Source: Marinobacter nanhaiticus D15-8W
Lineage (GTDB): Bacteria > Pseudomonadota > Gammaproteobacteria > Pseudomonadales > Oleiphilaceae
Direction: 5' to 3'
Assembly: GCF_036511935.1 (NCBI RefSeq)
Contig: NZ_AP028878.1
Span: 2,604,001 to 2,668,000, forward strand
DNA: 64,000 bases
In this document: one piece after another, positions 1 to 9,871 of the stretch
Layout: each line of letters starts with the position of its first letter
How positions within the stretch are numbered: the stretch's first letter is position 1
Program-made: the position numbers and the translations under genes
The notes under the pieces: model-generated
What the model saw: only the letters and a program-made list of their open reading frames with translations
What the model was told of the DNA's origin: nothing
Databases searched by the model: none

Positions 1-212
1 TCCTGGCCAGATGCGCCGACGCTGCCGTTCTTTTGTTTGTATCCAAGATTCATGCGGTCCGTCTGGATTGATCGATAACAAAATGCATATCGGTAGTAGC
101 CAAAATTGGGATTTGTAGTATATCGACCCGCAACATAAGGTGGAGTGGTCTTAAGGACGCATACCTGTGGAAACAAAAACAACCGTGCCCCAGAGGCACA
201 CAGGAGACAGTG

Positions 213-1208
213 ATGTTACGCCTTCGTACGCTCAAAGCACTGGCACTCAGCGCCAGCCTCGCATGCCTGCCGATCACGGCCGTCCAAGCCGCACAGGACG
301 ACGTCACCATCGGCTTTATCGTCAAGAAACCCGAACAGGCCTGGTTCATCAATGAACAGCAGGCAGCCACGGAACTGGGTGAAAAGAACGGTTTCGAGGT
401 CGTCAAACTTTCCGGTGTCGATGGCCAGGAAGTTCTTTCGGCTATCGATAACCTCCACTCGCAGGGCGCCCAGGGTTTTGTCATATGCCCGCCGGATGTT
501 CGTCTTGGGCCAGTAATCAAGCGCCGTGCCGAGCAATACGACATGAAGGTCGTCACCGTGGATGATCGCTTCCTGAATTCCGATGGCGAGCCCATGCAGG
601 ACGTGCCACACCTGGGTATGTCCGGGTACAAGATCGGCCAGCAGGTGGGCAATGCCATCGCCAAGGAAATCGAAGCCCGCGGCTGGAACATGGAAGATGT
701 CGCTGCCCTGCGCATTACCAACTACGAACTGCCAACAGCCAAGGAGCGCACCGACGGCGCCACCGATGCGCTGCTCGATGCGGGATTCAATAAAGCCAAT
801 ATTTTCGACGCGCCGCAGCAGAATACTGACACCAGCAGTGCCTTCGCAGCAGCATCGCCGGTGCTATCCAAGCGCGGGAACTTCAAGCATTGGGTTATCT
901 ACGCGCTGAACGAGGAAAGCGTATTGGGTGGTGTCCGTGCCAGCGAACAGTATGGGTTGGCACCTGAAGACGTCATCGGCGTCGGCATCAACGGCTCCGG
1001 CGCCGCCTTCGCGGAATTTTCCCGGGAGAATCCTACCGGGTTCTTCGGCACCGTGGCCGTAAGCTCGACCATGCACGGCCGTGACAGCGCCGAGAATCTC
1101 TATACCTGGATCACCGGCGGTGATAAGCCACCGGCGAACACCGAGACCGCCGGTACCCTCATGACGCGCGATAACTGGCAACAGGTCCGGGAAGAGCTCG
1201 ACCTCTAA
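213..1208 (+). CDS. araF: L-arabinose ABC transporter, periplasmic substrate-binding protein AraF
   Basis: This is the periplasmic binding protein that delivers L-arabinose to AraGH. A signal peptide spans residues 1-26 (basic start, hydrophobic core, VQA cleavage site). The mature protein shows the E. coli AraF pattern throughout: a KKPEQAWF ligand-binding start, [18 protein letters not shown], and a VLGGVRA...GVGINGSGA hinge region. At 331 aa it matches the usual 329 aa. I chose ATG 213 over GTG 210 because AGGAG at 202-206 then has normal spacing. It is first in a six-gene operon, and a stem-loop follows it, as is common after highly expressed binding-protein genes. Related sugars as ligands cannot be excluded, but the arabonate-pathway genes downstream support L-arabinose. 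Confidence 0.93.
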   Translation: MLRLRTLKALALSASLACLPITAVQAAQDDVTIGFIVKKPEQAWFINEQQAATELGEKNGFEVVKLSGVDGQEVLSAIDNLHSQGAQGFVICPPDVRLGPVIKRRAEQYDMKVVTVDDRFLNSDGEPMQDVPHLGMSGYKIGQQVGNAIAKEIEARGWNMEDVAALRITNYELPTAKERTDGATDALLDAGFNKANIFDAPQQNTDTSSAFAAASPVLSKRGNFKHWVIYALNEESVLGGVRASEQYGLAPEDVIGVGINGSGAAFAEFSRENPTGFFGTVAVSSTMHGRDSAENLYTWITGGDKPPANTETAGTLMTRDNWQQVREELDL

Positions 1209-1217
1209 ATCCGGGAC

Positions 1218-1234
1218 GGCGCCTTTCCGGCGCC
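1218..1234 (+). promoter_or_regulatory. Stem-loop between araF and araG
   Basis: GGCGCC, a 5-base loop, then GGCGCC lies 9 bases after the araF stop, with no T-run. Such hairpins commonly protect binding-protein mRNA and lower expression of the distal membrane genes. That role is inferred here. Confidence 0.55.
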
Positions 1235-1269
1235 TAACCACCCTGTCCAGCCATTATCGGAGCCCAACC

Positions 1270-2763
1270 ATGTCTGAGTCATACCTGCGGTTTGACGGCA
1301 TCTCCGTGGAATTTCCCGGCGTGCGAGCCCTGGACAACGTCTCATTCGAGGCCCATGCCGGAGAGGTCCATGCCCTCATGGGTGAGAACGGTGCCGGCAA
1401 ATCCACGCTGTTGAAGGTCCTGAGTGGCGTCAACAAGGTGACCGCCGGCGCACTCTGGATCAATGGTGAACGCCACGTGTTCGCCAATGAGCGCGAAGCG
1501 CTCGCCCAGGGGATCGCCATCATCTACCAGGAGCTGACCCTGTCGCCGAACCTCTCGGTGGCGGAGAACCTGTTGCTTGGCCAGTTGCCGCAGAAGAACG
1601 GCTTTATCGATCGTCGCACCATGCGTGAGAGCGCCATCAGCGTGCTCCGGGATCTCGGGGAGCAGGGCATCGATCCCGCCACTAAGGTCAGGGACCTGTC
1701 CATCGGCCAGCAGCAGATGATCGAGATCGGCCGTGCACTGCTGCGCAATGCCCGGATCATCGCGTTCGACGAGCCGACCAGCAGCCTGTCGGTGCAGGAA
1801 ATCCGTAACCTGAAGCGTATCGTCCAGCGTCTGCGTGACGAGGGCAAGGTCGTGCTTTACGTCACCCACCGGATGGATGAGGTGTTCGAGATGTGCGACG
1901 CCATCACCGTGTTCCGGGACGGCAAGCACATCAGTACTCATCCCACCCTTGAGCATATCGACCATGACCTGTTGGTCAGCGAGATGGTCGGCCGCGAGAT
2001 CGCAGATGTCTACGGCTACCGCAGCCGCGAGCACGGGGGTGCGGTGCTCGAAGTCAAGGATCTCAAGGGTCCTGGCGTACGGGTACCCGCCAGTTTCGAG
2101 GTGCGCCAGGGGGAGGTCTTCGGCCTGTTTGGCCTGGTCGGCGCTGGCCGCAGCGAACTGCTGCGGCTGGTATGCGGCGCCGTCAGTGCCGAAGAGGGCG
2201 CGGTGCACTTCAAGGGCGAAGCCTGTCAGTTCGCCAGCCCGCGGGAAGCTATCTACGCCGGTATCGCCATGTGCCCCGAAGATCGAAAGTCACAGGGGAT
2301 CTTCGCCATCGCTAGTGTTGCAGACAATATCAATATCAGCTGCAGGCGCTTTTTCTCACGCTGGAAAGTGTTCCGCAATGCCACGCGGGAGAAGGACAAC
2401 GCGCAAGACTACATTCGCCGCCTGCGAATCAAGACTCCGGGTCCTGAGACTCGCATCGGCACGCTCTCCGGCGGTAACCAGCAGAAGGCGATCCTGGCGC
2501 GCTGGCTGTCGGAAGACATCGACGTGTTCGTCATGGACGAGCCAACCCGGGGTATCGATGTCGGCGCCCGGCGGGACATCTATTCACTGCTCTACGACCT
2601 GGCGGAGCAGGGCAAGAGTGTCGTCGTGATATCCAGCGACCTTGCCGAGGTCAGCTCGATCTGCGACCGCATCGGCGTGATGCGCGACGGCGAGATGGTC
2701 GACATCGTACCGCGTGACCAGGCCACACCCGAACGTCTGTTGGGCCTGGCGCTGCCAGCCTGA
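1270..2763 (+). CDS. araG: L-arabinose ABC transporter ATPase AraG (two ATPase domains)
   Basis: Cytoplasmic ATPase that powers arabinose import through AraH. It has two tandem ABC domains in 497 aa (E. coli AraG has 504). Domain 1 has a canonical Walker [10 protein letters not shown], at 38-46, a LSIGQQQ signature and DEPTSSL. Domain 2 has the degenerate Walker A GLVGAGRS (Arg for Lys) normal for the RbsA/MglA/AraG group, then LSGGNQQK and [12 protein letters not shown] at 1258-1261 sits 8 bases before the ATG. It lies between araF and araH, so the transport operon is complete. Confidence 0.95.
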   Translation: MSESYLRFDGISVEFPGVRALDNVSFEAHAGEVHALMGENGAGKSTLLKVLSGVNKVTAGALWINGERHVFANEREALAQGIAIIYQELTLSPNLSVAENLLLGQLPQKNGFIDRRTMRESAISVLRDLGEQGIDPATKVRDLSIGQQQMIEIGRALLRNARIIAFDEPTSSLSVQEIRNLKRIVQRLRDEGKVVLYVTHRMDEVFEMCDAITVFRDGKHISTHPTLEHIDHDLLVSEMVGREIADVYGYRSREHGGAVLEVKDLKGPGVRVPASFEVRQGEVFGLFGLVGAGRSELLRLVCGAVSAEEGAVHFKGEACQFASPREAIYAGIAMCPEDRKSQGIFAIASVADNINISCRRFFSRWKVFRNATREKDNAQDYIRRLRIKTPGPETRIGTLSGGNQQKAILARWLSEDIDVFVMDEPTRGIDVGARRDIYSLLYDLAEQGKSVVVISSDLAEVSSICDRIGVMRDGEMVDIVPRDQATPERLLGLALPA

Positions 2764-2788
2764 ACGCTTGATAAGAGAGAGAACAATC

Positions 2789-3805
2789 ATGGCTACCGAA
2801 AAACTGGCCCAGGCTCAGTCCTCAGCGGAGTTTGCGCCGGGGAAAGGGCGCGTCGGCCTGCCCAAGGCCATTCGCACGCTGATGGATACCTCGGGTCTCA
2901 TCGCAATCTTTATCCTGTTGTTTATCGGCCTGTCCGTGGCCGTGCCTGATTTCCTCACTGGCCGTAACATCGTCGGCCTGCTGCTGTCGGTGACCCTGAT
3001 CGGTACCATCGCCACCACCATGATGTTGGTACTGGCCTTGGGCGAGGTGGATCTCTCGGTGGCCTCCATCGTCGCCTTCACCGGTGTCGTGGCTGCCGTC
3101 ATCACCTCGAGTTCGGGAAGCGTCTTTATCGGTGTTGCCGCCGGCATCGCGGCGGGGGCGGCAGTCGGGGCCTTCAATGGATTCGTTGTTGCCCGGTTCG
3201 GTGTGAACTCACTGATTGCGACGCTTGCGGCGATGGAGTTCGTGCGCGGGCTGGCCTACATCACCTCGGGCGGTGATGCGGTGATGATTACCGTACCCGC
3301 CTTCTTCGACCTCGGCAGTGCCTCTTTCCTTGGGCTTACGGTGCCTGTCTGGACCATGATCTTCTGTTTCATCATCTTCGGCATCCTGCTCAACGTCACC
3401 GCCTTCGGCCGCAACGTACTTGCCACCGGCGGCAACGCCGAGGCCGCCAACCTCGCGGGGGTTAACGTGCGCCGCCTCAAGGTCACCGTGTTCGCCCTCC
3501 AGGGCATCGTTGCGGGTATCGCCGGCGTGCTGCTGACCTCCCGTATGGGGTTGGGCGATCCGAATACCTCCCTGGGCCTTGAACTGGCGGTCATCTCTGC
3601 CTGTGTGCTGGGCGGCGTGTCGCTCTCCGGTGGCGTGGCGTCAATTACCGGGGTGCTGGTGGGCGTGCTGATCATGGGCTGCGTGCAGAACGCCATGGGG
3701 CTGCTCAATGTGCCGACGTTCTACCAGTACCTGGTGCGTGGGGCGATCCTGCTGCTCGCGGTGCTCTTCGACCGCTGGAAGCAGTCCCGTCGAACCCGGG
3801 CCTGA
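2789..3805 (+). CDS. araH: L-arabinose ABC transporter permease AraH
   Basis: Inner-membrane permease of the sugar (BPD_transp_2) type, about ten hydrophobic segments in 338 aa (E. coli AraH 328). Family features seen are LALGEVDLSVASIVAF, GVNSLIATLAAMEFVRG, and the cytoplasmic ATPase-contact region around NVLATGGNAEAANLAGV. I chose ATG 2789, preceded by GAGAGA, because an in-frame upstream start would add a non-homologous tail that overlaps araG. It is followed 63 bases later by the first catabolic gene. Confidence 0.94.
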   Translation: MATEKLAQAQSSAEFAPGKGRVGLPKAIRTLMDTSGLIAIFILLFIGLSVAVPDFLTGRNIVGLLLSVTLIGTIATTMMLVLALGEVDLSVASIVAFTGVVAAVITSSSGSVFIGVAAGIAAGAAVGAFNGFVVARFGVNSLIATLAAMEFVRGLAYITSGGDAVMITVPAFFDLGSASFLGLTVPVWTMIFCFIIFGILLNVTAFGRNVLATGGNAEAANLAGVNVRRLKVTVFALQGIVAGIAGVLLTSRMGLGDPNTSLGLELAVISACVLGGVSLSGGVASITGVLVGVLIMGCVQNAMGLLNVPTFYQYLVRGAILLLAVLFDRWKQSRRTRA

Positions 3806-3868
3806 CAGCCCGGCATCCATCATCGTTTGTCCAACAAGTCTCGAATTCGCATTTGGGAGCACTATTCG

Positions 3869-5629
3869 ATGTCTGACCATGATCAGTCTGACAAGAAACG
3901 CCCGCTGCGCTCGGCAGCGTGGTTCGGCACGGCCGACAAGAACGGCTTCATGTATCGGAGCTGGATGAAGAACCAGGGATTTCCCGAGCATCTTTTCGAT
4001 GGTCGCCCCGTTATCGGTATCTGCAACACCTGGTCCGAGTTGACCCCGTGCAACGCCCACTTCCGCCGTATTGCGGACAAGGTGCGCCAGGGCATTCTCG
4101 AGGCCGGCGGCTTCCCGGTGGAATTCCCGGTGTTTTCGAACGGCGAATCCAATCTCCGACCGACTGCAATGCTCACGCGCAACCTCGCGAGCATGGACGT
4201 GGAAGAGTCCCTGCGCGGCAATCCGGTGGACGGCGTCGTCTTGCTTGTCGGCTGTGACAAGACCACACCAGCGCTGCTGATGGGAGCGGCGAGCTGCGAC
4301 CTGCCCACCATCGTAGTCAGCGGCGGGCCGATGCTGAACGGTAAGCACAAGGGCAAGGATATCGGGTCCGGCACCGCCGTCTGGCAGCTTTCCGAGCAGG
4401 TGAAGGCCGGCAAGATATCCCTCCATGACTTCATGGCGGCAGAAGCGGGCATGTCCCGCTCCGCAGGCACCTGCAACACCATGGGTACGGCTTCGACCAT
4501 GGCGAGCATTGCCGAGGCCCTGGGAACTTCGTTGCCCCACAATGCAGCGATTCCCGCCGTCGACTCTCGCCGCTATGTGCTGGCGCAGCTCTCCGGTAAC
4601 CGCATCGTGGACATGGTGAAAGAGGATCTCAAGCTCTCGAAGATTCTCACCCGTGAGGCCTTCGAGAACGCCATCCGCGTCAATGCCGCCATCGGCGGGT
4701 CGACCAACGCGGTCGTCCACCTCAAGGCGATAGCGGGACGTATCGGTGTGGACCTGGAACTCGACGACTGGACCAACATTGGTCGCGGCACGCCAACCAT
4801 CGTCGACCTGCAACCATCTGGCCGCTTCCTGATGGAAGAGTTCTATTACGCCGGCGGGTTGCCCGCGGTGCTGCGCCGACTCGGCGAGGCGAATCGTCTG
4901 CCATATCCGGATGCGCTGACCGTGAACGGCCGCAGTCTCTGGGAGAACGTCGCCGAGGCGCCGATCTACAACGATGAAGTCATTCGCACCTTTGACAATC
5001 CACTGTGCAAGGACGGCGGAATCTGTGTGCTGCGTGGCAACCTGGCGCCCCGAGGTGCGGTCCTGAAACCCTCTGCCGCGACCGCAAAACTGATGAAACA
5101 CCGGGGCCGTGCTGTGGTGTTCGATAACTTCGACCACTACAAGGCGCGTATCAACGACCCGGAACTGGACGTGGACGCGAGCAGCGTGCTGGTGATGCGT
5201 AACTGCGGTCCCAAGGGTTATCCGGGTATGGCGGAAGTCGGCAACATGGGCCTGCCTGCAAAATTGCTGGAGCAGGGCGTCACCGACATGGTGCGCATCT
5301 CCGATGCCCGGATGAGCGGTACCGCCTATGGCACGGTGGTCCTGCATGTGGCGCCTGAAGCGGCTGCCGGCGGGCCCTTGGGGGCGGTACGCGATGGCGA
5401 CTGGATAGAACTGGATTGTGAATCCGGCCGGTTACATCTGGATATCAGCGACGAGGAACTGGCCAGCCGGTTGAAGGCACAGGACGCCACGGCGGCATCG
5501 AGAGTCCTCGCCAGCGATGGTGGTTACCTCAAGCTCTACATCGAGCACGTACTGCAGGCCGACGAGGGATGTGATTTCGATTTCCTGGTCGGTCTGCGTG
5601 GCGCCAAGGTGCCATCCCACTCCCACTGA
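3869..5629 (+). CDS. L-arabonate dehydratase (IlvD/Edd family)
   Basis: Predicted to dehydrate L-arabonate to L-2-keto-3-deoxyarabonate in the non-phosphorylative arabinose pathway. It is an IlvD/Edd-family Fe-S dehydratase of 586 aa. Conserved cysteines lie in CNTWSELTPCN, VGCDKTTPA and AGTCNTMGTAS, with the C-terminal signature RMSGTAYGTVVLHVAPE. The first of these motifs is typical of sugar-acid dehydratases such as the Azospirillum/Rhizobium arabonate enzyme, not of IlvD. Start ATG 3869 follows GGGAG; the longer in-frame start at 3827 lacks a good ribosome site. Neighbouring araFGH and the semialdehyde dehydrogenase support arabonate. D-xylonate or another aldonate is possible, because family members are promiscuous. 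Confidence 0.88.
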   Translation: MSDHDQSDKKRPLRSAAWFGTADKNGFMYRSWMKNQGFPEHLFDGRPVIGICNTWSELTPCNAHFRRIADKVRQGILEAGGFPVEFPVFSNGESNLRPTAMLTRNLASMDVEESLRGNPVDGVVLLVGCDKTTPALLMGAASCDLPTIVVSGGPMLNGKHKGKDIGSGTAVWQLSEQVKAGKISLHDFMAAEAGMSRSAGTCNTMGTASTMASIAEALGTSLPHNAAIPAVDSRRYVLAQLSGNRIVDMVKEDLKLSKILTREAFENAIRVNAAIGGSTNAVVHLKAIAGRIGVDLELDDWTNIGRGTPTIVDLQPSGRFLMEEFYYAGGLPAVLRRLGEANRLPYPDALTVNGRSLWENVAEAPIYNDEVIRTFDNPLCKDGGICVLRGNLAPRGAVLKPSAATAKLMKHRGRAVVFDNFDHYKARINDPELDVDASSVLVMRNCGPKGYPGMAEVGNMGLPAKLLEQGVTDMVRISDARMSGTAYGTVVLHVAPEAAAGGPLGAVRDGDWIELDCESGRLHLDISDEELASRLKAQDATAASRVLASDGGYLKLYIEHVLQADEGCDFDFLVGLRGAKVPSHSH

Positions 5630-5657
5630 AAACAAAGCAAAATCAGGAGCAGGGCTC

Positions 5658-6650
5658 ATGCAACTTTATCAATGCTTAGACGCCGAGGGCGGCAAGCAGG
5701 TTATTGCGGTCGCCGATGGGGAAGCCACCGGGCGTGTACTGGACGGTGTCGGTGGCGTCTACGGTCTGGCACTGAAAGCCCTCGACAGGAACATCGGTTT
5801 GCAGGCGATGGTCAACGAGTGGCCGGGCAGCCGGCAAGTCGATATCGAGGAGCTGGCCAATGGCGATGAACTCCTGACCCCCATCGATCATCCAGACCCG
5901 GCCCACCTCTTGATTACCGGCACCGGCCTGACCCATCTCGGCAGTGCCGAGGGGCGGGACAAGATGCACCGACAACTGGAAGATACCGATTCGCTGACCG
6001 ACTCCATGCGCATGTTCCGGCTGGGACTGGACGGCGGCAAACCGGCCGGTGGTGCGCCGGGTGTGCAGCCCGAATGGTTCTACAAGGGCGATGGCAGCAT
6101 CGTCGTGGCCCCGGGCGAAGCCCTGGAGTCCCCCGATTTTGCGCTGGATGGCGGGGAAGAGCCTGAAATCGCTGGTGTCTACATCATCGACAACCAGGGG
6201 CAGCCCCGGCGCCTGGGCTTCGTGCTTGGCAACGAATTCTCCGATCACGTCACCGAGCGGCAGAATTACCTGTACCTGGCCCACTCCAAGCTGCGTGCCT
6301 GCTCCTTTGGGCCGGCACTGCGGCTGGGCGACTTGCCGGATGATATCCGCGGGATATCCCGTATTCGTCGGGATGGCCAGGTATTGTGGGAAAAGCCGTT
6401 CCTCTCCGGCGAAGCCAATATGTGCCACAGTATCGCCAACCTCGAGGCTCACCATTTCAAGTACGCCCAGTTCCGGCGCCCCGGTGATATCCACGTCCAT
6501 TTCTTAGGCACGGCAACCCTCAGTTGCGCGGATGAAATTACGACCCGGGTAGGGGATATCTTTGAGATAGAAGCGGAAATCTTCGGGCCCGTGCTTCGGA
6601 ACCCACTGGAGAAAGCCGATCAAGCGCTCGTCTCAGTCACTGATCTATAA
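5658..6650 (+). CDS. AraD1/GguC-like FAH-superfamily enzyme, probable 2-keto-3-deoxyarabonate dehydratase
   Basis: A 330-aa protein of the fumarylacetoacetate-hydrolase superfamily, AraD1/GguC type. It is recognised by LTDSMRMFRLGLDGGK, GVQPEWFYKGDGS, VYIIDNQGQPRRLGFVLGNEFSDH and AHSKLRACSFGP; the E/D residues in these blocks are the likely divalent-metal ligands. Position between arabonate dehydratase and the semialdehyde dehydrogenase implies that it converts L-2-keto-3-deoxyarabonate to alpha-ketoglutarate semialdehyde. This replaces the DHDPS-type dehydratase of other bacteria, and the reaction is inferred from context. Start ATG 5658 has AGGAG at 5645-5649; a longer in-frame start would overlap the upstream gene by more than 100 bases. 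Confidence 0.8.
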   Translation: MQLYQCLDAEGGKQVIAVADGEATGRVLDGVGGVYGLALKALDRNIGLQAMVNEWPGSRQVDIEELANGDELLTPIDHPDPAHLLITGTGLTHLGSAEGRDKMHRQLEDTDSLTDSMRMFRLGLDGGKPAGGAPGVQPEWFYKGDGSIVVAPGEALESPDFALDGGEEPEIAGVYIIDNQGQPRRLGFVLGNEFSDHVTERQNYLYLAHSKLRACSFGPALRLGDLPDDIRGISRIRRDGQVLWEKPFLSGEANMCHSIANLEAHHFKYAQFRRPGDIHVHFLGTATLSCADEITTRVGDIFEIEAEIFGPVLRNPLEKADQALVSVTDL

Positions 6651-6711
6651 ACGCCCGAGCATTCTTGTTCACCCATAGGACAGTTAACAGGACAACGTAC
6701 AGGAGGACGCA

Positions 6712-8304
6712 ATGCCCCAGATACTCGGTCAACAGTATATCGGCGGCCAAAGGGTCGCCACCGGCCAGGTCACCCTGAAAAGTCTGGACGCCACCACCGG
6801 TGAAACCTATCCGGTCGGCTTCATGGAAGCGACGGCTGACGAGGTCGCGGCCGCTGCCAGCGCGGCCGCCAAGGCCTTCGCCGAATACCGGGAGACCGAT
6901 CCGAACACGCGCGCAGGCTTCCTGGACGCCATTGCCGATGAAATCGATGGCCTGGGCGATGACGTGATCGCCGAAGTCCAGCGGGAAAGCGCATTGCCGG
7001 AGGCGCGGCTGAAAGGTGAGCGGTCGCGCACCAGCAATCAATTGCGAATGTTTGCCAACGTTGTCCGCCGCGGGGACTTCCTCGGACCGCGCGTCGACCG
7101 TGGCGATCCGGAGAAGCAGCCGCCCAAACCCGATATTCGCCAGATGAAGGTCGCACTGGGACCGGTCGCCGTCTTCGGGGCCAGCAATTTCCCATTCGCC
7201 TTCTCGGTTGCCGGAGGGGATACTGCATCGGCGCTGGCAGCGGGCTGCTCGGTAGTGGTCAAGGCGCATCCGGGTCACATGGTGACCTCCGAATGCGTGG
7301 CCAGCGCTATCGAACGCGCCGTCGAGAAAAGCGGTATGCCCGCGGGCGTGTTCAATATGATCTACGGCGACAAGGTAGGGGCCCAGCTCGTTCAGGAACC
7401 TGCCATCAAGGCCGTCGGCTTTACCGGCTCACAGAGAGGCGGTCGCGCGTTGTTTGATCTGGCTGCAGCGCGTCCGGAGCCGATCCCGGTGTTCGCCGAG
7501 ATGTCGAGTATCAACCCCATGTTCATGCTGCGCAGTGCCATAGAGCAGCAAAGCGAAGACATTGCCAAGGGCCTGGCCGGTTCAGTAGCCCTGGGCTGTG
7601 GCCAATTCTGCACCAATCCGGGCCTGGTAATTCTGGAGCGCTCGGCTGCGTCGCGCCAGTTTATCGAGAAGCTGGGGGCAGCGATTACCGAGCAACAACC
7701 CCAAACCATGCTTAATGCCGGCATACTTGAGAACTACGCCCGCGGCATCGAACGACTCAAAGGCCTCGACGGTGCCAAGGAAGTTGCCGTCGGGCAGGGC
7801 GGTGACAACCAGGCGGCGGCCCGCCTGTTCACCGCTGATAAGCAACTTTTATTGTCACAGGGTGAGAATGGCGAATCGCCGCTACTCGAAGAGGTGTTTG
7901 GCCCGGTAACCGTCGTTGTCGAAGTGGATAGCGCCGATGAACTGCTGACCGCCGCACGGAGCCTCAATGGTCAACTGACGGCCACGGTCTTTTCCGGCGA
8001 CGACAGCGAGCTCAGTGACCGCCACGAACTGTTGGCCGTACTCGAACAGAAAGTCGGCCGCCTGCTATTCAACGGCTACCCCACTGGCGTGGAAGTGAAT
8101 GACGCGATGGTTCATGGCGGCCCGTACCCGGCGACAACCGACGCGCGAGGTACCTCGGTTGGTAGTCTTGCTATCGAGCGGTACCTGAGGCCGGTGTGTT
8201 ACCAGAATATGCCGGATGTGGCGTTGCCGGATGCACTTAAGAATGCGAATCCGCTGGCGTTGTTGCGGCTGGTGGATGGGGCGTTTAGTCGGGAGGCGAT
8301 TTAG
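6712..8304 (+). CDS. Alpha-ketoglutaric semialdehyde dehydrogenase (NAD(P)+)
   Basis: Final step of the oxidative arabinose route: 2,5-dioxopentanoate to 2-oxoglutarate, which enters the TCA cycle. The 530-aa aldehyde dehydrogenase has the GASNFPFAFSVAGGDTASAL cofactor region, the general-base glutamate in VFAEMSSINP, and the nucleophilic cysteine in GCGQFCTNPG. These are traits of the KGSA dehydrogenase group and not of the PuuC/GabD types found elsewhere in the window. AGGAGG ends 5 bases before the ATG. It is last in the operon, and a palindromic repeat separates it from convergent fabH. No arabinose dehydrogenase or lactonase was found here. Confidence 0.9.
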   Translation: MPQILGQQYIGGQRVATGQVTLKSLDATTGETYPVGFMEATADEVAAAASAAAKAFAEYRETDPNTRAGFLDAIADEIDGLGDDVIAEVQRESALPEARLKGERSRTSNQLRMFANVVRRGDFLGPRVDRGDPEKQPPKPDIRQMKVALGPVAVFGASNFPFAFSVAGGDTASALAAGCSVVVKAHPGHMVTSECVASAIERAVEKSGMPAGVFNMIYGDKVGAQLVQEPAIKAVGFTGSQRGGRALFDLAAARPEPIPVFAEMSSINPMFMLRSAIEQQSEDIAKGLAGSVALGCGQFCTNPGLVILERSAASRQFIEKLGAAITEQQPQTMLNAGILENYARGIERLKGLDGAKEVAVGQGGDNQAAARLFTADKQLLLSQGENGESPLLEEVFGPVTVVVEVDSADELLTAARSLNGQLTATVFSGDDSELSDRHELLAVLEQKVGRLLFNGYPTGVEVNDAMVHGGPYPATTDARGTSVGSLAIERYLRPVCYQNMPDVALPDALKNANPLALLRLVDGAFSREAI

Positions 8305-8380
8305 ATATTGATGAGGAGTTGAGGGGCGGGAGTACGTTCTTCATTAATGGATTGCCGCTGAGGCGAGTGTTCAGAAAAAT

Positions 8381-8482
8381 GGGCACCTTCGGCGCCTCAG
8401 AAGCTGAAGCATCTGCTACATACTCGAGTTAGACGAAAAATGTAGCCGACGCTTCAGCTTCGGAGCAGTCCGAAGGGCTGCC
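8381..8482 (-). repeat. Dispersed palindromic element, copy 1 (reverse orientation)
   Basis: A ~100-bp three-hairpin element. Outer arms read GGCAGCCC..GGACTGC and GGCGCCGAAGGTGCC on the reverse strand. The central dyad pairs GAAGCTGAAGCGTCGGCTACA with TGTAGCAGATGCTTCAGCTTC. It matches copies near 26.3, 26.6, 26.8, 42.3/43.9 and 51.5 kb. It lies between two convergent genes and could act as a bidirectional terminator. Confidence 0.85.
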
Positions 8483-8512
8483 TAGGCTAGACCCGAAGCT
8501 TGAGGTCCGTCA

Positions 8513-9481
8513 TCAATAACGCAGCAATGCCGAACCCCAGGTAAAGCCACCGCCAAACGCTTCCAGCAGCAACACTTCATTCCGCTTGATCCGTCCGTCA
8601 CGGACAGCCACATCCAGGGCCAGGGGAATCGAGGCTGCAGATGTATTGCCGTGCTCGTTGACGGTTACCACCACCTGATCCATGGACATGTTCAGCTTCT
8701 TGGCCGTCGCCGCAATAATTCGCAGGTTGGCCTGGTGGGGCACCAGCCAGTCGATATCCGACTTCTGCATCTGGTTGTATTCAAGGGTTTCGTCGACGAT
8801 CTTGCCAAGGGTGTTCACGGCGACCTTGAACACCTCGTTACCCTTCATCTCGATAAACGCCTGGCCGGCCTTTACCCGCTCGAAATCGTCGGAAATACCA
8901 CAGGGCACATGCAGCAGGTCTTCGTACTGGCCGTCGGCGTGGATATGGGTGGAGAGAATGCCGGTTTCTTCGTTGGCTTCCAGCACCACAGCGCCGGCGC
9001 CGTCACCGAAGAGGACACAAGTACCGCGGTCTTCCCAGTTGACGATGCGCGAGAAGACTTCAGAACCGATCACCAGGGCTTTCTTGCTGGCGCCCGTCTT
9101 GATGAACTTGTCTGCTGTGGACAAGGCATAGACGAAACCACTGCAGACCGCCTGGATGTCGAACGCCGGGCAGCCCTGGATTCCCAAGCGCGCCTGGAGG
9201 ATGCAGGCACAACTGGGAAAGATCTTGTCTGGCGTGGACGTGGCGAAGACGATGAGGTCAATGTCCTGAACATCGATACCTGCAGCCTCGATCGCCTTCA
9301 GACTGGCCTGCTCCGCCAGGTCGACCGTGGTTTCGCCTTCGGCAGCAATATGTCGACGCTCGATACCCGTGCGCTCACGAATCCACTGGTCGGTGGTATC
9401 CACCATCTTTTCCATGTCTTTGTTGGTAAGAGCTTTTTCGGGCAAGTAAGAACCGGTACCGATGATTCGAGCGTAAGGCAT
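8513..9481 (-). CDS. fabH: Beta-ketoacyl-ACP synthase III (FabH)
   Basis: Condenses acetyl-CoA (or another short acyl-CoA) with malonyl-ACP to start fatty-acid synthesis. The 322-aa thiolase-fold protein has the full Cys-His-Asn triad: Cys113 in [11 protein letters not shown], His249 in [10 protein letters not shown] and Asn279 in EHGNTSAAS. The C-terminal [13 protein letters not shown] ends as in typical FabH. It stands alone, away from plsX, fabD and acpP, so it may be a second copy or serve starter units other than acetyl-CoA; the sequence does not decide. Upstream it faces a 390-bp divergent region. Confidence 0.94.
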   Translation of the reverse strand: MPYARIIGTGSYLPEKALTNKDMEKMVDTTDQWIRERTGIERRHIAAEGETTVDLAEQASLKAIEAAGIDVQDIDLIVFATSTPDKIFPSCACILQARLGIQGCPAFDIQAVCSGFVYALSTADKFIKTGASKKALVIGSEVFSRIVNWEDRGTCVLFGDGAGAVVLEANEETGILSTHIHADGQYEDLLHVPCGISDDFERVKAGQAFIEMKGNEVFKVAVNTLGKIVDETLEYNQMQKSDIDWLVPHQANLRIIAATAKKLNMSMDQVVVTVNEHGNTSAASIPLALDVAVRDGRIKRNEVLLLEAFGGGFTWGSALLRY

Positions 9482-9871
9482 GCGTAATTGTTCCCGGGTA
9501 AAGCGGACGCTGTATTTGGTTGAGCTATATCCAAGTGTAGTAGGACATCCTACATGGCGTGGGAGTCAGGGGTTATTAGCGATTTGTCAAAGGCCGGGTG
9601 TGAAATGACGGCAGGGTCAGCCCTTAAGCAGGCAATTGAGTGCAATCACCAAGTTCTTTGTTGAATTGGTTTGAGTCAGGAGGGTGCTCACACAGTATGA
9701 ATTATTTGCGAACAATGAACCGCTTCAAGGTATACATCGGATGATTATCGACTAAAGTAATTTAACCACCCAACCGACAGGTAAAACACACCTGATTAGA
9801 TAGTGCCACAGAGCGGTATCGCAGTTGCTGGCTTGTTGTTCAGGACGAGCGCTCAACCCGAGGAGGGCATC
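9482..9871. other. Divergent intergenic region between fabH and the sulfatase gene
   Basis: About 390 bases, AT-richer than the flanks, with no convincing gene on either strand. It must hold promoters for fabH (reverse) and the sulfatase operon (forward). I see no clear operator. Confidence 0.6.

Noticed and set aside
3641..5347. A 568-codon reading frame antisense to the L-arabonate dehydratase gene
   Set aside because: It mirrors a strongly conserved gene in high-GC DNA and its translation shows no family pattern. It runs across the araH end and has no ribosome site.
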